From positions 124,001-188,000 of the forward strand of contig NZ_OBEF01000006.1 in NCBI RefSeq assembly GCF_900215375.1: a stretch of DNA of 64,000 nucleotides, given 5' to 3'. Position 1 is the stretch's first letter. Every line of letters begins with the position of its first letter. The translations under genes and the position numbers were made by a program. Under the pieces are notes generated by a model that was not told the origin of the DNA, did not search any database, and worked only from the letters and a program-made list of their open reading frames with translations. This document shows positions 28,526 through 39,232 of this stretch, piece after piece. The stretch is from Enterobacter sp. CC120223-11 (GTDB taxonomy: Bacteria; Pseudomonadota; Gammaproteobacteria; Enterobacterales; Enterobacteriaceae).

Positions 28526-31380
28526 TGGAAAAGACATACAACCCCCAAGATATCGAACAGCCGCTTTACGAGCACTGGGAAAAGCAGGGCTATTTCAAGC
28601 CGAACGGCGATGAAAGCAAAGAGTCCTTCTGCATCATGATCCCGCCGCCGAACGTCACCGGCAGTTTGCATATGGGTCATGCTTTCCAGCAGACCATCAT
28701 GGACACCATGATCCGCTACCAGCGCATGCAGGGTAAAAACACCCTGTGGCAGGCCGGTACCGACCACGCGGGTATCGCAACCCAGATGGTGGTGGAGCGT
28801 AAGATTGCCGCTGAAGAAGGGAAAACCCGCCACGACTACGGTCGCGATGCCTTTATCGACAAAATCTGGCAGTGGAAAGCGGAATCCGGCGGCACCATTA
28901 CCCGTCAGATGCGCCGTCTCGGCAACTCCGTAGACTGGGAGCGCGAGCGTTTCACCATGGACGAAGGCCTTTCCAATGCCGTGAAAGAAGTCTTTGTCCG
29001 CCTGTACAAAGAAGATTTAATCTACCGCGGCAAGCGCCTGGTCAACTGGGACCCGAAACTGCGCACCGCCATTTCTGACCTCGAAGTGGAAAACCGCGAG
29101 TCGAAAGGCTCCATGTGGCATATCCGCTACCCGCTGGCAGATGGCGCGAAAACCGCCGACGGTAAAGATTACCTGGTGGTTGCCACCACCCGTCCGGAAA
29201 CCGTGCTCGGCGATACCGGCGTGGCGGTTAACCCGGAAGATCCACGCTATAAAGATCTGATTGGCAAATTCCTCATTCTGCCGCTGGTAAACCGCCGCAT
29301 TCCAATCGTGGGTGACGAACACGCCGACATGGAAAAAGGCACCGGCTGCGTGAAAATCACTCCGGCGCACGACTTTAACGACTATGAAGTTGGTAAGCGT
29401 CACGCCCTGCCAATGATCAACATCCTGACCTTCGACGGCGATATCCGCGAAAGCGCGCAGGTGTTCGACACCAAAGGCGAAGAGTCCGACGTTTATTCCA
29501 GCGACATCCCGGCTGAATTCCAGAAGCTGGAGCGTTTTGCTGCGCGTAAAGCCATCGTTGCCGCCATTGATGCCCTGGGTCTGCTGGAAGAAATCAAACC
29601 TCACGATCTGACCGTGCCATACGGCGACCGTGGCGGCGTGGTTATCGAGCCAATGCTGACCGACCAGTGGTACGTGCGTGCCGACGTGCTGGCGAAGCCT
29701 GCCGTGGAAGCGGTAGAAAACGGCGATATCCAGTTCGTGCCGAAGCAGTACGAAAACATGTATTTCTCCTGGATGCGCGACATTCAGGACTGGTGCATCT
29801 CCCGCCAGCTGTGGTGGGGCCACCGCATCCCGGCGTGGTATGACAACGAAGGCAACGTCTACGTTGGCCGCACCGAAGAAGAAGTCCGCCATGAAAACAA
29901 CCTGAGCGCAGACGTTGCACTGCGTCAGGACGAAGACGTGCTCGACACCTGGTTCTCCTCTGCGCTGTGGACATTCTCCACCCTCGGCTGGCCGGAAAAC
30001 ACCGACGCCCTGCGTCAGTTCCACCCAACCAGCGTGATGGTTTCCGGCTTCGACATCATCTTCTTCTGGATTGCCCGCATGATCATGATGACCATGCACT
30101 TCATCAAAGATGAAGACGGCAAGCCGCAGATCCCGTTCAAGACCATCTACATGACTGGCCTGATTCGCGATGACGAAGGCCAGAAGATGTCCAAATCCAA
30201 AGGCAACGTCATTGACCCGCTGGACATGGTCGACGGTATTTCCCTGGCAGACCTGCTGGAGAAACGCACCGGCAACATGATGCAGCCGCAGCTGGCAGAG
30301 AAAATCGCCAAGCGCACCGAGAAGCAGTTCCCGGACGGCATCGAGCCGCACGGCACCGACGCCCTGCGCTTCACCCTGGCAGCACTCGCCTCTACCGGTC
30401 GCGACATCAACTGGGACATGAAGCGCCTGGAAGGCTACCGCAACTTCTGCAACAAGCTGTGGAACGCCAGCCGCTTCGTGCTGATGAACACCGAAGATCA
30501 GGATTGCGGCTTCAACGGCGGCGAAAAAGTGCTGTCGCTGGCGGACCGCTGGATCCTCGCCGAATTCAACCAAACCGTGAAGGCATACCGCGAAGCGCTG
30601 GACAACTTCCGCTTCGACATTGCCGCGGGCATTCTGTATGAGTTCACCTGGAACCAGTTCTGCGACTGGTATCTGGAGCTGACCAAGCCTGTGATGACCG
30701 GTGGTTCGGAAGCGGAACTGCGCGGCACCCGCAACACGCTGGTCACCGTGCTGGAAGGCCTGCTGCGTCTGGCGCATCCGATCATTCCATTCATCACCGA
30801 AACCATCTGGCAGCGCGTGAAGGTTATCTGCGGCAATACCGCTGATACGATCATGCTTCAGCCTTTCCCGGCGTTCGATGCCGCTCAGGTTGATGAGGCT
30901 GCGCTGGCCGACACCGAATGGCTGAAGCAGGCGATCATCGCCGTGCGTAACATCCGTGCGGAAATGAACATCGCCCCGGGCAAACCGCTCGAGCTGCTGC
31001 TGCGCGGTTGCAGCGCAGACGCCGTGCGTCGCGTGACCGACAACCAGAGCTTCCTGCAGTCCATGGCGCGTCTGGAGAGCATCACCGTTCTGCCAGCCGA
31101 TGACAAAGGTCCGGTTTCCGTGACCAAAATCATCGACGGCGCAGAGCTGCTGATCCCGATGGCTGGCCTCATCAACAAAGAAGATGAGCTGGCGCGTCTG
31201 GCGAAGGAAGTGACGAAGATCGAAGGCGAAATCAGCCGCATCGAAAGCAAGCTGTCAAACGAAGGCTTTGTGGCACGTGCTCCGGAAGCGGTCATCGCTA
31301 AAGAGCGTGAAAAGCTCGACGGTTATGCCGAAGCCAAAGCGAAGCTGATTGAACAGCAGGCCGTGATCGCCGCGCTGTAA
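28525..31380 (+). CDS. valS: Valyl-tRNA synthetase
   Basis: A 951-residue class I synthetase charging tRNA-Val. The HIGH-type motif is [15 protein letters not shown] at about residues 41-55, the CP1 editing domain lies at about 190-340 ([14 protein letters not shown]), the KMSKS loop is at about 553-558, and a C-terminal coiled-coil tail runs from about 885 to 950. Full length. Translationally coupled to holC; followed by a perfect 12-bp terminator hairpin. Confidence 0.98.
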   Translation: MEKTYNPQDIEQPLYEHWEKQGYFKPNGDESKESFCIMIPPPNVTGSLHMGHAFQQTIMDTMIRYQRMQGKNTLWQAGTDHAGIATQMVVERKIAAEEGKTRHDYGRDAFIDKIWQWKAESGGTITRQMRRLGNSVDWERERFTMDEGLSNAVKEVFVRLYKEDLIYRGKRLVNWDPKLRTAISDLEVENRESKGSMWHIRYPLADGAKTADGKDYLVVATTRPETVLGDTGVAVNPEDPRYKDLIGKFLILPLVNRRIPIVGDEHADMEKGTGCVKITPAHDFNDYEVGKRHALPMINILTFDGDIRESAQVFDTKGEESDVYSSDIPAEFQKLERFAARKAIVAAIDALGLLEEIKPHDLTVPYGDRGGVVIEPMLTDQWYVRADVLAKPAVEAVENGDIQFVPKQYENMYFSWMRDIQDWCISRQLWWGHRIPAWYDNEGNVYVGRTEEEVRHENNLSADVALRQDEDVLDTWFSSALWTFSTLGWPENTDALRQFHPTSVMVSGFDIIFFWIARMIMMTMHFIKDEDGKPQIPFKTIYMTGLIRDDEGQKMSKSKGNVIDPLDMVDGISLADLLEKRTGNMMQPQLAEKIAKRTEKQFPDGIEPHGTDALRFTLAALASTGRDINWDMKRLEGYRNFCNKLWNASRFVLMNTEDQDCGFNGGEKVLSLADRWILAEFNQTVKAYREALDNFRFDIAAGILYEFTWNQFCDWYLELTKPVMTGGSEAELRGTRNTLVTVLEGLLRLAHPIIPFITETIWQRVKVICGNTADTIMLQPFPAFDAAQVDEAALADTEWLKQAIIAVRNIRAEMNIAPGKPLELLLRGCSADAVRRVTDNQSFLQSMARLESITVLPADDKGPVSVTKIIDGAELLIPMAGLINKEDELARLAKEVTKIEGEISRIESKLSNEGFVARAPEAVIAKEREKLDGYAEAKAKLIEQQAVIAAL

Positions 31381-31386
31381 TCCTCT

Positions 31387-31417
31387 AACCCCTTACGCGA
31401 CCGCGTAAGGGGTTTCC
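31387..31417 (+). terminator. valS terminator
   Basis: AACCCCTTACGC and GCGTAAGGGGTT pair perfectly around the GACC loop, followed by TCC. It is seven bases past the valS stop codon. Confidence 0.9.
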
Positions 31418-31500
31418 TCCCTGAAAACGCCTCACTTGCACTCACTTTTCTGTGGTGCTATTAACTGCACTATCTGTCACATTCCGCCACGAGTAATGCT

Positions 31501-32004
31501 ATGAACGTTATGACCCCCGCCGCCATCACGCTGCGCCGGATCGCTGAACAGGATAATTCAGCCGTCGCTCTGGTCATCCGCCAGGTTTCTGCCGAATACG
31601 GCCTCACCGCCGACAAAGGCTACACCGTGGCCGACCCGAATCTCGACGAGCTGTTTCAACTCTACAGCCAGCCGGGGCACGCCTATTGGGTCATCGAGCA
31701 GGACGGAAAAGTGGTGGGCGGTGGCGGCGTGGCGCCGTTGAAATGTAGCGAGACGGATATCTGCGAGCTGCAAAAAATGTATTTTCTGCCCACGGTGCGC
31801 GGCAAAGGCATGGCGAAGAAGCTGGCGCTGATGGCGATGGATCACGCACGCGATCAGGGGTTCACTCGCTGCTATCTGGAAACCACCGCTTTTCTGAAAG
31901 AAGCCATCGCGTTATATGAACATTTGGGCTTCGAGCATATCGACGGCCCGCTCGGCTGCACCGGGCACGTGGACTGCGAAGTGCGGATGCTGAAGGTGCT
32001 TTGA
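31501..32004 (+). CDS. yjgM: GNAT acetyltransferase YjgM
   Basis: A 167-residue N-acetyltransferase close to E. coli YjgM in length and sequence. The acetyl-CoA pyrophosphate loop is visible as [13 protein letters not shown] (R/Q-x-x-G-x-G/A type). The conserved ELQKMYF and [20 protein letters not shown] are present. Substrate unproven. In E. coli it lies near valS, as here, but the intervening yjgN and the neighbouring argI/rraB/miaE genes are not in the window. Confidence 0.92.
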   Translation: MNVMTPAAITLRRIAEQDNSAVALVIRQVSAEYGLTADKGYTVADPNLDELFQLYSQPGHAYWVIEQDGKVVGGGGVAPLKCSETDICELQKMYFLPTVRGKGMAKKLALMAMDHARDQGFTRCYLETTAFLKEAIALYEHLGFEHIDGPLGCTGHVDCEVRMLKVL

Positions 32005-32041
32005 TTGCAACTTGCCTGCGGCGGTGCCGCAGGCATAAGAG

Positions 32042-32767
32042 TCAGTAAAGTTTATGCTCTCGCATAAAGCCTTCCCCGCCAAGCTGGCGCATTTGACGTA
32101 AAATCCAGGCCTGACGGCTGCGCACATAGCCGGACGGCGCATCGGCGCGGAATTTTATCGGATTAGGTAACACGGCGGCTAACAGCGCGGCTTCGGACAT
32201 CGTGAGCTTGCTGGCTGGCTTGTGGAAATAACGCTGTGAGGCGGCCTCTACACCAAAGACCCCTTCGCCAAATTCAGCAATGTTCAGATACACGGTCAGG
32301 ATACGCTTTTTGCTCCAGACCGTTTCAATCCCAACGGTCAGTCCGGCTTCCAGCCCCTTACGCAGCCAGCTCCTGCCGTCCCACAAGAACAGATTCTTCG
32401 CCGTCTGCTGGGAGAGCGTTGATGCCCCGCGAATGCGGTTTTCATTGCGCTCATTATGCGCCAGCGCTTTTTCTATCGCCGACACATCAAACCCCCAGTG
32501 GTCGGGGAATTTCTGATCTTCTGCCGCAATCACCGCCAGCCCCATCCACGGCGTCATCTCATCCATGCTGACCCAGTCGGAATGTGCCAGATAGTGGAAG
32601 TTGCCGCTAAGAATGGCCCCCAGCTGACGCTCGACCATCACCGCTGAAAACGGGACCGGCAGCACGCTGAATAACGCAATACCGCCGCCCCAGAAGACGG
32701 CAAGCACCACAAGCACCCGCAGAACAATACGTTTCAGCCAGACGGCAGGCGAACGACGAGAACTCAT
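32042..32767 (-). CDS. mtgA: Monofunctional peptidoglycan glycosyltransferase
   Basis: A 241-residue GT51 enzyme polymerising lipid II into glycan strands. One N-terminal membrane helix (about 14-35) anchors it in the inner membrane. GT51 motifs are intact: [14 protein letters not shown] with the catalytic Glu, [24 protein letters not shown] and [15 protein letters not shown] place the start at ATG 32767, which overlaps the elbB stop as ATGA; a GTG two codons earlier is possible. It is the third gene of the arcB-elbB-mtgA block. Confidence 0.95.
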   Translation of the reverse strand: MSSRRSPAVWLKRIVLRVLVVLAVFWGGGIALFSVLPVPFSAVMVERQLGAILSGNFHYLAHSDWVSMDEMTPWMGLAVIAAEDQKFPDHWGFDVSAIEKALAHNERNENRIRGASTLSQQTAKNLFLWDGRSWLRKGLEAGLTVGIETVWSKKRILTVYLNIAEFGEGVFGVEAASQRYFHKPASKLTMSEAALLAAVLPNPIKFRADAPSGYVRSRQAWILRQMRQLGGEGFMREHKLY

Positions 32768-33417
32768 TCGCACAGCACCAGCACGCGAGCAACCAGCTTT
32801 TCGATACCCGTCGCGGCCTCAGCGATGTTCTGCGCCAGCATGTAGGCAGGCGTGGTGACCACTTTGTTCTCTTCATCAATGACAATATCATCCACCGGGC
32901 AAGGCACATGCTCTGCCCCCATCTCTTCCAGCACTTCGGCGGTGTCGATGTTGGTCCCGATGGTGATGCGCAGCTGGAAATCGAAAATCTTTGGCAGCAT
33001 GGCCGGGGCTATGCACATAAAACCGAGCGGCTTACCGGCGGCGTGCATCGCCAGCGTCAGCGCTTTCAGCTCAGGATCAACGGAGCACTGGCTTCCCTGA
33101 ACGGCGAAGTTACTCAGATTTTTCGCCGCGCCAAATCCCCCAGGCACGATCAGCGCGTCCAGTTCGCTCTCGCTCGCTTTTGACAGCGGCTGGATCTCGC
33201 CCCGTGCAATACGCGCCGCTTCGATCAGCACATTGCGCTCAGGCGCCATTGATTCGCCTGCTAGATGGTTGATCACATCCGACTGGGCTTTATCCGGCGC
33301 GAAACAGACCGCCTGAGCGCCGCTACGGGCAATGGCCAGCAGGGTGATTACTGCTTCATGAATTTCACTGCCGTCATAAACACCGCAGCCGCTCAGTACC
33401 ACGCCTATTTTTTTCAT
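32764..33417 (-). CDS. elbB: DJ-1/PfpI-family glyoxalase ElbB
   Basis: A 217-residue DJ-1/ThiJ superfamily protein, formerly called an isoprenoid biosynthesis or sigma cross-reacting protein; E. coli ElbB has glyoxalase activity in vitro. The nucleophile-elbow Cys is in GFMCIAPAM, and the [12 protein letters not shown] and [12 protein letters not shown] motifs are intact. AAGGAT precedes the ATG. It overlaps mtgA by 4 nt and lies downstream of arcB on the same strand, with ArcZ encoded oppositely in the gap. Confidence 0.95.
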   Translation of the reverse strand: MKKIGVVLSGCGVYDGSEIHEAVITLLAIARSGAQAVCFAPDKAQSDVINHLAGESMAPERNVLIEAARIARGEIQPLSKASESELDALIVPGGFGAAKNLSNFAVQGSQCSVDPELKALTLAMHAAGKPLGFMCIAPAMLPKIFDFQLRITIGTNIDTAEVLEEMGAEHVPCPVDDIVIDEENKVVTTPAYMLAQNIAEAATGIEKLVARVLVLCE

Positions 33418-33536
33418 CCCGCGTATCCTTATTGCAAGCGTATGAAGCTTATCAGTATTTTTGATTTAATCGCCGCGCTTCACACATTTTACTGATTTAC
33501 GTAACAAGTCATTTAAGTTTTGCTATCTTAATGAGC

Positions 33537-33656
33537 GTGCAGCCTAAATTCTCAGGCCGCGTCTGTTCAACATAATGAAAACTATTAAGGCGCAGCCACG
33601 TTTTCCCTGGTGTTGGCGCAGTATTCGCGCACCCCGGCTAGACCGGGGTCATTTTT
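33537..33656 (+). ncRNA. arcZ: Small RNA ArcZ
   Basis: The 120-bp sequence between elbB and arcB, antisense to both, matches ArcZ. The processed 3' half (GGCGCAGCCACG, then CCCTGGTGTTGGCGCAGTAT) and the terminator CACCCCGG-CTAGA-CCGGGGTCATTTTT are nearly identical to E. coli; the 5' half is less conserved. A -10-like TATCTT at 33524-33529 sits seven bases before the assumed start. ArcZ works with Hfq to activate rpoS and repress many mRNAs, and is repressed by ArcA/ArcB. Its terminator reaches the arcB stop codon. Confidence 0.93.
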
Positions 33657-35982
33657 ATCGGCTGGCCACCCAGGCCTTCAGCGTCGCCACATCCTGCTGC
33701 CACTCTGCCTTCATCTCTTCAACCCATTCACCCACGTTATCCCACCACGCAGGGAGATCGGGGGTCTGGATCTGCTGACCCAGTTGCTGAATGTGGCGCA
33801 GGCCGATGGAGCCCGCGGCACCTTTAATTTTGTGCCCTTCTTCAACAATGCCCTTCTGATCGCGCGCGGTCAGGTTGGATTCCAGCACCGCCAGGTAGCC
33901 TGGCATCATCTTCTCGAAGACCGCCAGACCGTCGGTGATGAGCTTTGGCCCCACCAGTTCGATGTACTGCTGAAGCATGTCGGTATCCAGCACGTTGCTT
34001 GATTTACTGCTGTCGCTTGCGGTCACGTGACTCTCCTCGTCGTCAGGGGTATCCCAGAATTTCTGGATCATTGCCGTTAATGCCGGTACAGAGAGCGGCT
34101 TGCTCAGTACGTCATCCATACCTGCATCCTGGTACTCTTTTTTGTCTTTCAGCACGTTGGCCGTTAGCGCGACTAAAGGCGGCAGCTCATCGGCGTGATA
34201 GCGTTGCTTCAGCTCGCGGGAGATATCCAGCCCTGTCATATCCGGCAGTTGAATATCCAGCAGCACCAGGTCATATTCGCCCGGTGTGAACATCTCCAGG
34301 GCCGCCTTGCCGGTCATTGCCACGTCGACGCTGTTACCGAGTTTTTCCAGCACTGAACGCGCCACAATCACGTTGAGTTCAATGTCTTCCACCAGCAGCA
34401 CATGCAGGGCGGGCAGCGGCATATCGTCTTCGCTGAACGCGTCTTCGACTTCCTCTGCCACCGCCGGAGCATGAACCGTCAGGGTGAAGGTCGATCCGCT
34501 TCCCGGAAGGCTTGCGACCGTAATGTCACCGCCCATGCTTTTCGCCAGACGGCGCGACACCGCCAGGCCAATACCGGTGCCGGTGGCCGGTTTTCCACCC
34601 TGGCTGTCTTTTACCTGATAATACATGGCAAAGATCTTATCCTGCTCCTCCTGCGGGATCCCAATGCCGGAGTCCTGCACTTCGAAATGCAGTATGTCGC
34701 CTTTGTCGTAACGCACCCGCACCGAAACGTTGCCCTGCTGGGTAAATTTCACCGCGTTGCTGATAAGATTCCACAGGATTTGCCGCAGGCGCGTACCGTC
34801 GGTGACGACCTTATGCGGCAGCGGCTGCGTCGGATCCATCACGAAACGCAGCCCTTTTTGCTGCGCCTGCAAACCGGACAGGTTCTCAAGATCGGCCAGG
34901 AAACTGGTGAAATCAACAGGCTGGTTGTCCAGCTGGACTTTACGACGCTCCATCTTATCCATATCAATGATATCGTTGAAGATATTACCCAACGTTACCG
35001 CTGAAACATGGATGGTTTTCAGGTATTTTTCCTGTTCGCTGGTGAGGTCGGTATCCAGCAGAATGCGGCTCAGGCCGACGATGCCGTTCAGCGGTGTGCG
35101 CAGTTCGTGGCTGATGGTGGAAATAAACGTGGTTTTATCACGGCTGGCGCGTTCGAGCGCATCCTGGTAGCGCTTACGTTCGGTAATATCACGCCCAAAG
35201 CCCATCAGGCCGTGGCGCTTTCCGACGCGGTCGTAGTACGGCACTTTACGAATCTCGAAGCAGGCCTTGCGTCCGTCCGGATAGTCGAGCCACTGTTCAT
35301 AGGTCAGAGAAACGTTGTGGCGGAAAACTTTCTCATCGGTTTCAATCACTTTCGCCGCGGCTTCCGGGGAATAGACGTCCGCCGGTTTCAGGTTAACCAG
35401 CTGTTTTTCACTTTTGCCGGTCAGCAACTCCATGGCGCGGTTACAGCCAGAAAACTCTTTGTCTTCGTTGCGATAAAACACCAGGTCCGGCGAGGCATCC
35501 AGGAATGAACGCAGGAAAGAGGATTGCTGTTCGAGCTGGATCTGCGTCTGTTCGCGCTCTTTCATCTCGATTTTCAGCTGCTCCAGCGTACTCTGACGCT
35601 CTGCTTCCGCTTTTTCACGGTCGCTGATTTCCTGATTGAGTTGGGCGATGTTGTCCTTCAACTGCACGTTAAGCTTCAGGTCGCGGTCGCGCATCTCCTC
35701 AAGCTTATCGACCAGTTTCGACAGGCGCCGACGCGACTCCTCCAGCTGTTCGACGACCACAGAAAGGAAATAAACCGCCCAGGGCGTGATCAGCAGCCCG
35801 AAGAAGATGGAGCGGATAACGTCGATACTTTCGACCTGCCCGTGCAGCACCATGGTCACCGCCATCTGTACTACGATGGCCAGCACCACCAGCGCCAGGG
35901 CCAGCAGCATTGAGAAGCGTACCAGGCCGAGCTTCATCATCAGATCGACATAGTACTGCGCAAGCATTCGGATTTGCTTCAT
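33655..35982 (-). CDS. arcB: Aerobic respiration control sensor kinase ArcB
   Basis: A 775-residue hybrid histidine kinase (E. coli 778) that senses quinone redox state and phosphorylates ArcA. Two membrane helices (about 23-77) precede a coiled coil and a PAS domain with the redox cysteines in FSGCNRAMELL and RKACFEIRK. The HisKA box is STISHELRTPLNG; the ATPase N, G1 and G2 boxes, a receiver domain (LVLLDIQLPDM) and the C-terminal HPt (EEGHKIKGAAGS) follow. The start MKQIRMLAQYY at 35982 is preferred over a frame reaching 36063. The upstream neighbour is mgtA instead of yhcC as in E. coli. Confidence 0.97.
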   Translation of the reverse strand: MKQIRMLAQYYVDLMMKLGLVRFSMLLALALVVLAIVVQMAVTMVLHGQVESIDVIRSIFFGLLITPWAVYFLSVVVEQLEESRRRLSKLVDKLEEMRDRDLKLNVQLKDNIAQLNQEISDREKAEAERQSTLEQLKIEMKEREQTQIQLEQQSSFLRSFLDASPDLVFYRNEDKEFSGCNRAMELLTGKSEKQLVNLKPADVYSPEAAAKVIETDEKVFRHNVSLTYEQWLDYPDGRKACFEIRKVPYYDRVGKRHGLMGFGRDITERKRYQDALERASRDKTTFISTISHELRTPLNGIVGLSRILLDTDLTSEQEKYLKTIHVSAVTLGNIFNDIIDMDKMERRKVQLDNQPVDFTSFLADLENLSGLQAQQKGLRFVMDPTQPLPHKVVTDGTRLRQILWNLISNAVKFTQQGNVSVRVRYDKGDILHFEVQDSGIGIPQEEQDKIFAMYYQVKDSQGGKPATGTGIGLAVSRRLAKSMGGDITVASLPGSGSTFTLTVHAPAVAEEVEDAFSEDDMPLPALHVLLVEDIELNVIVARSVLEKLGNSVDVAMTGKAALEMFTPGEYDLVLLDIQLPDMTGLDISRELKQRYHADELPPLVALTANVLKDKKEYQDAGMDDVLSKPLSVPALTAMIQKFWDTPDDEESHVTASDSSKSSNVLDTDMLQQYIELVGPKLITDGLAVFEKMMPGYLAVLESNLTARDQKGIVEEGHKIKGAAGSIGLRHIQQLGQQIQTPDLPAWWDNVGEWVEEMKAEWQQDVATLKAWVASR

Positions 35983-36083
35983 AGGAATTTCCTTCACCAC
36001 AACATCGCTCAATAATACCCAATTCTGAGCAACGCGTTGAAGGTTGTGCGAAAAATGCGGCAATGAGTGGCATCAGGCGGGTG

Positions 36084-36116
36084 AAAACGCCCCTTCCTTG
36101 CCAGAAAAGGGGCGTT
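36084..36116 (-). terminator. mgtA terminator
   Basis: AACGCCCCTT and AAGGGGCGTT pair around an 11-base loop just past the mgtA stop; read on the minus strand the stem is followed by TTTC. It separates mgtA from codirectional arcB. Confidence 0.85.
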
Positions 36117-36127
36117 GCGTCAGACGA

Positions 36128-38836
36128 TTACTGCCAGCCGTAGCGGCGGCTGTAGAACCCTTTCACCAGCTGCGTCAGGGTCATGTAACCGACCAGGATC
36201 GCCACCAGCCACGGGAAGTAGGAGAGCGGCAGCGGCGTCAGCGACAGATAGACGGCCAGCGGCGTGAACGGCAGCGCAATCCCAACCGCCATCACCAGCA
36301 GCGTCATCACAATCAGCGGCCACGCGGCACGGCTCTGGATGAATGGAATGCGGCGGGTACGGATCATGTGCACAATCAGCGTCTGCGACAGCAGGCCTAC
36401 CACAAACCAGCCGGACTGGAACAGCGTCTGGTGCTCAGGCGTATTGGCGTGGAACACGAACCACATCAGGCAGAAGGTCAGAATGTCGAAAATCGAACTG
36501 ATCGGCCCGAAGAACACCATAAAGCGCCCCAAATCTGCCGGGTTCCAGCGCTGCGGCTTCTGGATTTGCTCCTCGTCGACGTTATCGAACGGGATCGCCA
36601 CCTGGGATACATCGTACAGCAGGTTCTGAATCAGCAAGTGCAGCGGCAACATTGGCAGGAACGGCAGGAAGGCGCTCGCCACCAGCACGCTGAAGACGTT
36701 GCCGAAGTTAGAACTCGCGGTCATTTTGATGTATTTCAGCATGTTGGCGAAGGTCCGGCGGCCTTCAATGACCCCTTCCTCCAGCACCATCAGGCTTTTT
36801 TCCAGCAGGATGATATCTGCCGCTTCACGGGCAATATCCACCGCGCCATCCACGGAAATACCGATGTCAGCCGCACGCAGTGCCGGGGCGTCGTTGATGC
36901 CGTCGCCCATAAAGCCCACCACGTGCCCTTCACGCTTGAGCAGCGTGACAATGCGCTCTTTGTGCATTGGCGTCAGGCGGGCAAACAGCGTGGTGCGTTT
37001 TGCCAGCGCCGCCAGCCTGTCGTCACTCATATCGTCGATGTTGCTGCCAATCACCACGTCGCCCACTTCCAGCCCCACTTCGTGGCACACTTTGGCCGCC
37101 ACCAGCTCGCTGTCACCGGTAAGAATTTTCACGGTGATGCCGCTGGCCTTCAGCGCTTTCAGCGCCGGTGCAGTGGTCTCTTTCGGCGGATCGAGGAAGG
37201 CGATGTAGCCTTCGAGGATCAGATCGGATTCATCAATGCGCTGATAGTCACCCTCACGCGCAGGCAGGTATTTGGTCGCCACCGCCACTACGCGCAGACC
37301 CTGACGGTTCAGGTTGTCGGTCACGCGGCGGATACGGCGCAGCATGGTCTCATCGAGCGGGACGATTTCGCCGTTGTAGCGCACCTGAGCGGAGACGTTG
37401 AGGATTTCCTGCAATGCACCTTTGCAGATCAGCTGATGCACATCGTCCTGTTCGGCCACCACGACAGACATGCGACGGCGTTCGAAATCAAACGGGATCT
37501 CGTCGATTTTTTGCCAGCGCTCGGACAGGCTGCGGGCAGACTCCTGCTCCACGCCTTCCAGCACCGCCACGTCGAGCAGGTTTTTCAGCCCGGTCTGGTA
37601 GTGGCTGTTCAGCCAGGCACTGTGCAGCACGAGTTCGCTGGTTTTGCCGGAGACATCGGTGTGGTTCTCCAGCACGATTTTGTCCTGCGTCAGGGTGCCG
37701 GTTTTGTCGGTGCAGAGGATGTCCATGGCGCCAAAGTTCTGAATGGCGTCGAGGTGTTTCACAATCACCTTCTGCTTCGACAGCTTCACCGCCCCGCGCG
37801 CCAGCGTCGAGGTGACGATCATCGGCAGCATTTCTGGCGTCAGGCCGACGGCCACGGAGAGCGCAAACAGCGCCGCTTCCCACCAGTCGCCTTTAGTGTA
37901 GCCGTTAATCAGCAGCACCACCGGGGCCATCACCAGCATGAAGCGGATCAGCAGCATGCTGACGCGGCTGATGCCTTTCTGGAACGCATTCGGCTCGCTT
38001 TCCTGCTCGCTGACGCGGCCCGCCAGCTGCCCGAACCAGGTGTTGCCGCCGGTCGCAAAGACGATCGCCTGCGCTGAGCCGCTCACTACGTTGGTGCCCA
38101 TGTAGCAGAGAGTATCGGCTTCCAGCGGGTTGTTTTGCTGCGGTTCACGGCTGCGTGCCACTTTCTCCACCGGCAGTGATTCGCCGGTCAGCGAGGCCTG
38201 CGCCACAAACAGATCGCGCGCCTGGAACACGCGCAGATCCGCCGGGATCATGTCGCCCGCAGAAAGCTTAACGATATCGCCCTGCACCAGCTGATCGATT
38301 GGGATCTCCAGCCAGCGGCTTTCCCCCCGTTCGTTCACCACGCGCAGTACCGTCGCAGTGTTGCTCACCATCGCCTTCAGCGCATCGGCAGCTTTGGTGG
38401 ATCGCGCTTCCTGAATGAAGTTCAGCAGCGTGGAGATCATCACCATCAGGCCAATCACGACGGCGGCGAAAACATCTTCTGTGGAGTAGGAAATGACGCC
38501 GAGAATGGTCAGCAGAATGTTGAACGGGTTGCGGTAGCAGAGCCACAGATGCACCCACCATGGCGATGGCTTTTGCGCAGGAATGACGTTGCTGCCGTGC
38601 TGTTCGCGCGCGTCTTCAACTTCCTGTTCGTTCAGCCCTTCCGGATGGCTGTTGAACGCCCGCCAGATTTCGTTTTCATCCATTGCCGCGACGTTCAGAC
38701 ACTGCTTGCTCAGCGAGTCCGGAATCGGCGCTGCGGCCAGGTTTTTGCCGTCCGGCAGCGGATCGCGGCTGACCAGACGATGTGGCAGATGGCGGCTGAG
38801 CTGTGCGATCAGCTGCCGGGTGATATTTTTCAGCAT
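36128..38836 (-). CDS. mgtA: Magnesium-importing P-type ATPase MgtA
   Basis: A 902-residue P3B-type ATPase that imports Mg2+ under Mg2+ starvation. The actuator motif LTGESLPVEK, phosphorylation motif DKTGTLT (about residue 377 onward), the hinge MGDGINDAPAL and ten hydrophobic helices are all present. The C-terminus KGFYSRRYGWQ equals that of E. coli. I place the start at MLKNITRQLIAQL (38836), preceded by AGGGG; the longer frame to 38893 has an unlikely N-terminus. The upstream leader contains mgtL. Confidence 0.96.
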   Translation of the reverse strand: MLKNITRQLIAQLSRHLPHRLVSRDPLPDGKNLAAAPIPDSLSKQCLNVAAMDENEIWRAFNSHPEGLNEQEVEDAREQHGSNVIPAQKPSPWWVHLWLCYRNPFNILLTILGVISYSTEDVFAAVVIGLMVMISTLLNFIQEARSTKAADALKAMVSNTATVLRVVNERGESRWLEIPIDQLVQGDIVKLSAGDMIPADLRVFQARDLFVAQASLTGESLPVEKVARSREPQQNNPLEADTLCYMGTNVVSGSAQAIVFATGGNTWFGQLAGRVSEQESEPNAFQKGISRVSMLLIRFMLVMAPVVLLINGYTKGDWWEAALFALSVAVGLTPEMLPMIVTSTLARGAVKLSKQKVIVKHLDAIQNFGAMDILCTDKTGTLTQDKIVLENHTDVSGKTSELVLHSAWLNSHYQTGLKNLLDVAVLEGVEQESARSLSERWQKIDEIPFDFERRRMSVVVAEQDDVHQLICKGALQEILNVSAQVRYNGEIVPLDETMLRRIRRVTDNLNRQGLRVVAVATKYLPAREGDYQRIDESDLILEGYIAFLDPPKETTAPALKALKASGITVKILTGDSELVAAKVCHEVGLEVGDVVIGSNIDDMSDDRLAALAKRTTLFARLTPMHKERIVTLLKREGHVVGFMGDGINDAPALRAADIGISVDGAVDIAREAADIILLEKSLMVLEEGVIEGRRTFANMLKYIKMTASSNFGNVFSVLVASAFLPFLPMLPLHLLIQNLLYDVSQVAIPFDNVDEEQIQKPQRWNPADLGRFMVFFGPISSIFDILTFCLMWFVFHANTPEHQTLFQSGWFVVGLLSQTLIVHMIRTRRIPFIQSRAAWPLIVMTLLVMAVGIALPFTPLAVYLSLTPLPLSYFPWLVAILVGYMTLTQLVKGFYSRRYGWQ

Positions 38837-39090
38837 AATAAGCCCCTTCGCGCTCGCCGTCCGGCGATCGCGGGTAACTGTCAGGCACAGCAACGCCGCA
38901 CCTGATGGTACTTTTTTAGTTAAAACAGGGACATCAGAGAAGTGACGTCACTGCCTCACACGATAACCGGCAAGGCAGCGAAAGACTGGCTTACCGGGAA
39001 ATGATCATGCTCCATCGATGATGGGATGTGGGATCGGGATCCATACAACCTCCGGTAAGTGAAAGAAACGCTGCGCACTATACGCCTTAA
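38837..39090 (-). promoter_or_regulatory. mgtA 5' leader (Mg2+/proline-responsive)
   Basis: The ~210-bp segment between the likely -10 (TATAGT near 39078-39083, minus strand) and mgtA contains mgtL and several inverted repeats. In Salmonella and E. coli this leader controls read-through into mgtA by Mg2+ and by translation of MgtL. A GGTTTA just upstream of the -10 could be half of a PhoP box; I could not find the second half. Confidence 0.6.
38991..39044 (-). CDS. mgtL: MgtL leader peptide
   Basis: A 17-codon gene encoding MDPDPTSHHRWSMIISR, preceded by a strong GGAGG. E. coli and Salmonella MgtL is also 17 codons long and begins MEPDPTP. The acidic-proline start, which destabilises the ribosome at low Mg2+, is kept as DPDP, but the later prolines of the known peptide are replaced by Ser and His. 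It lies about 150 bp upstream of mgtA in the same direction. Confidence 0.88.
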   Translation of the reverse strand: MDPDPTSHHRWSMIISR

Positions 39091-39232
39091 ACCTTACAAT
39101 GCGTAGCGATAATGCGCGTAATTATAGGCGCGAGTAACTAAACGGCACGTATACCAGACTTTACTCATTGAAGCTTCGTTGAGTAGGATTAGGCTCTTTC
39201 TTCATATCGCTTCGCTGACACGGGAAAAAAGG

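Noticed and set aside
29017..30777. 586-codon open frame antisense to valS
   Set aside because: Shadow frame created by codon bias of valS; composition unlike a real protein.
36044..38077. 677-codon open frame antisense to mgtA
   Set aside because: His/Arg/Gln-rich shadow of a GC-rich coding strand; no SD and no recognisable domains, and mgtA is certain.
39060..39170. PhoP box for mgtA
   Set aside because: A single GGTTTA half-site next to the -10 was found, but no second half at the required spacing.
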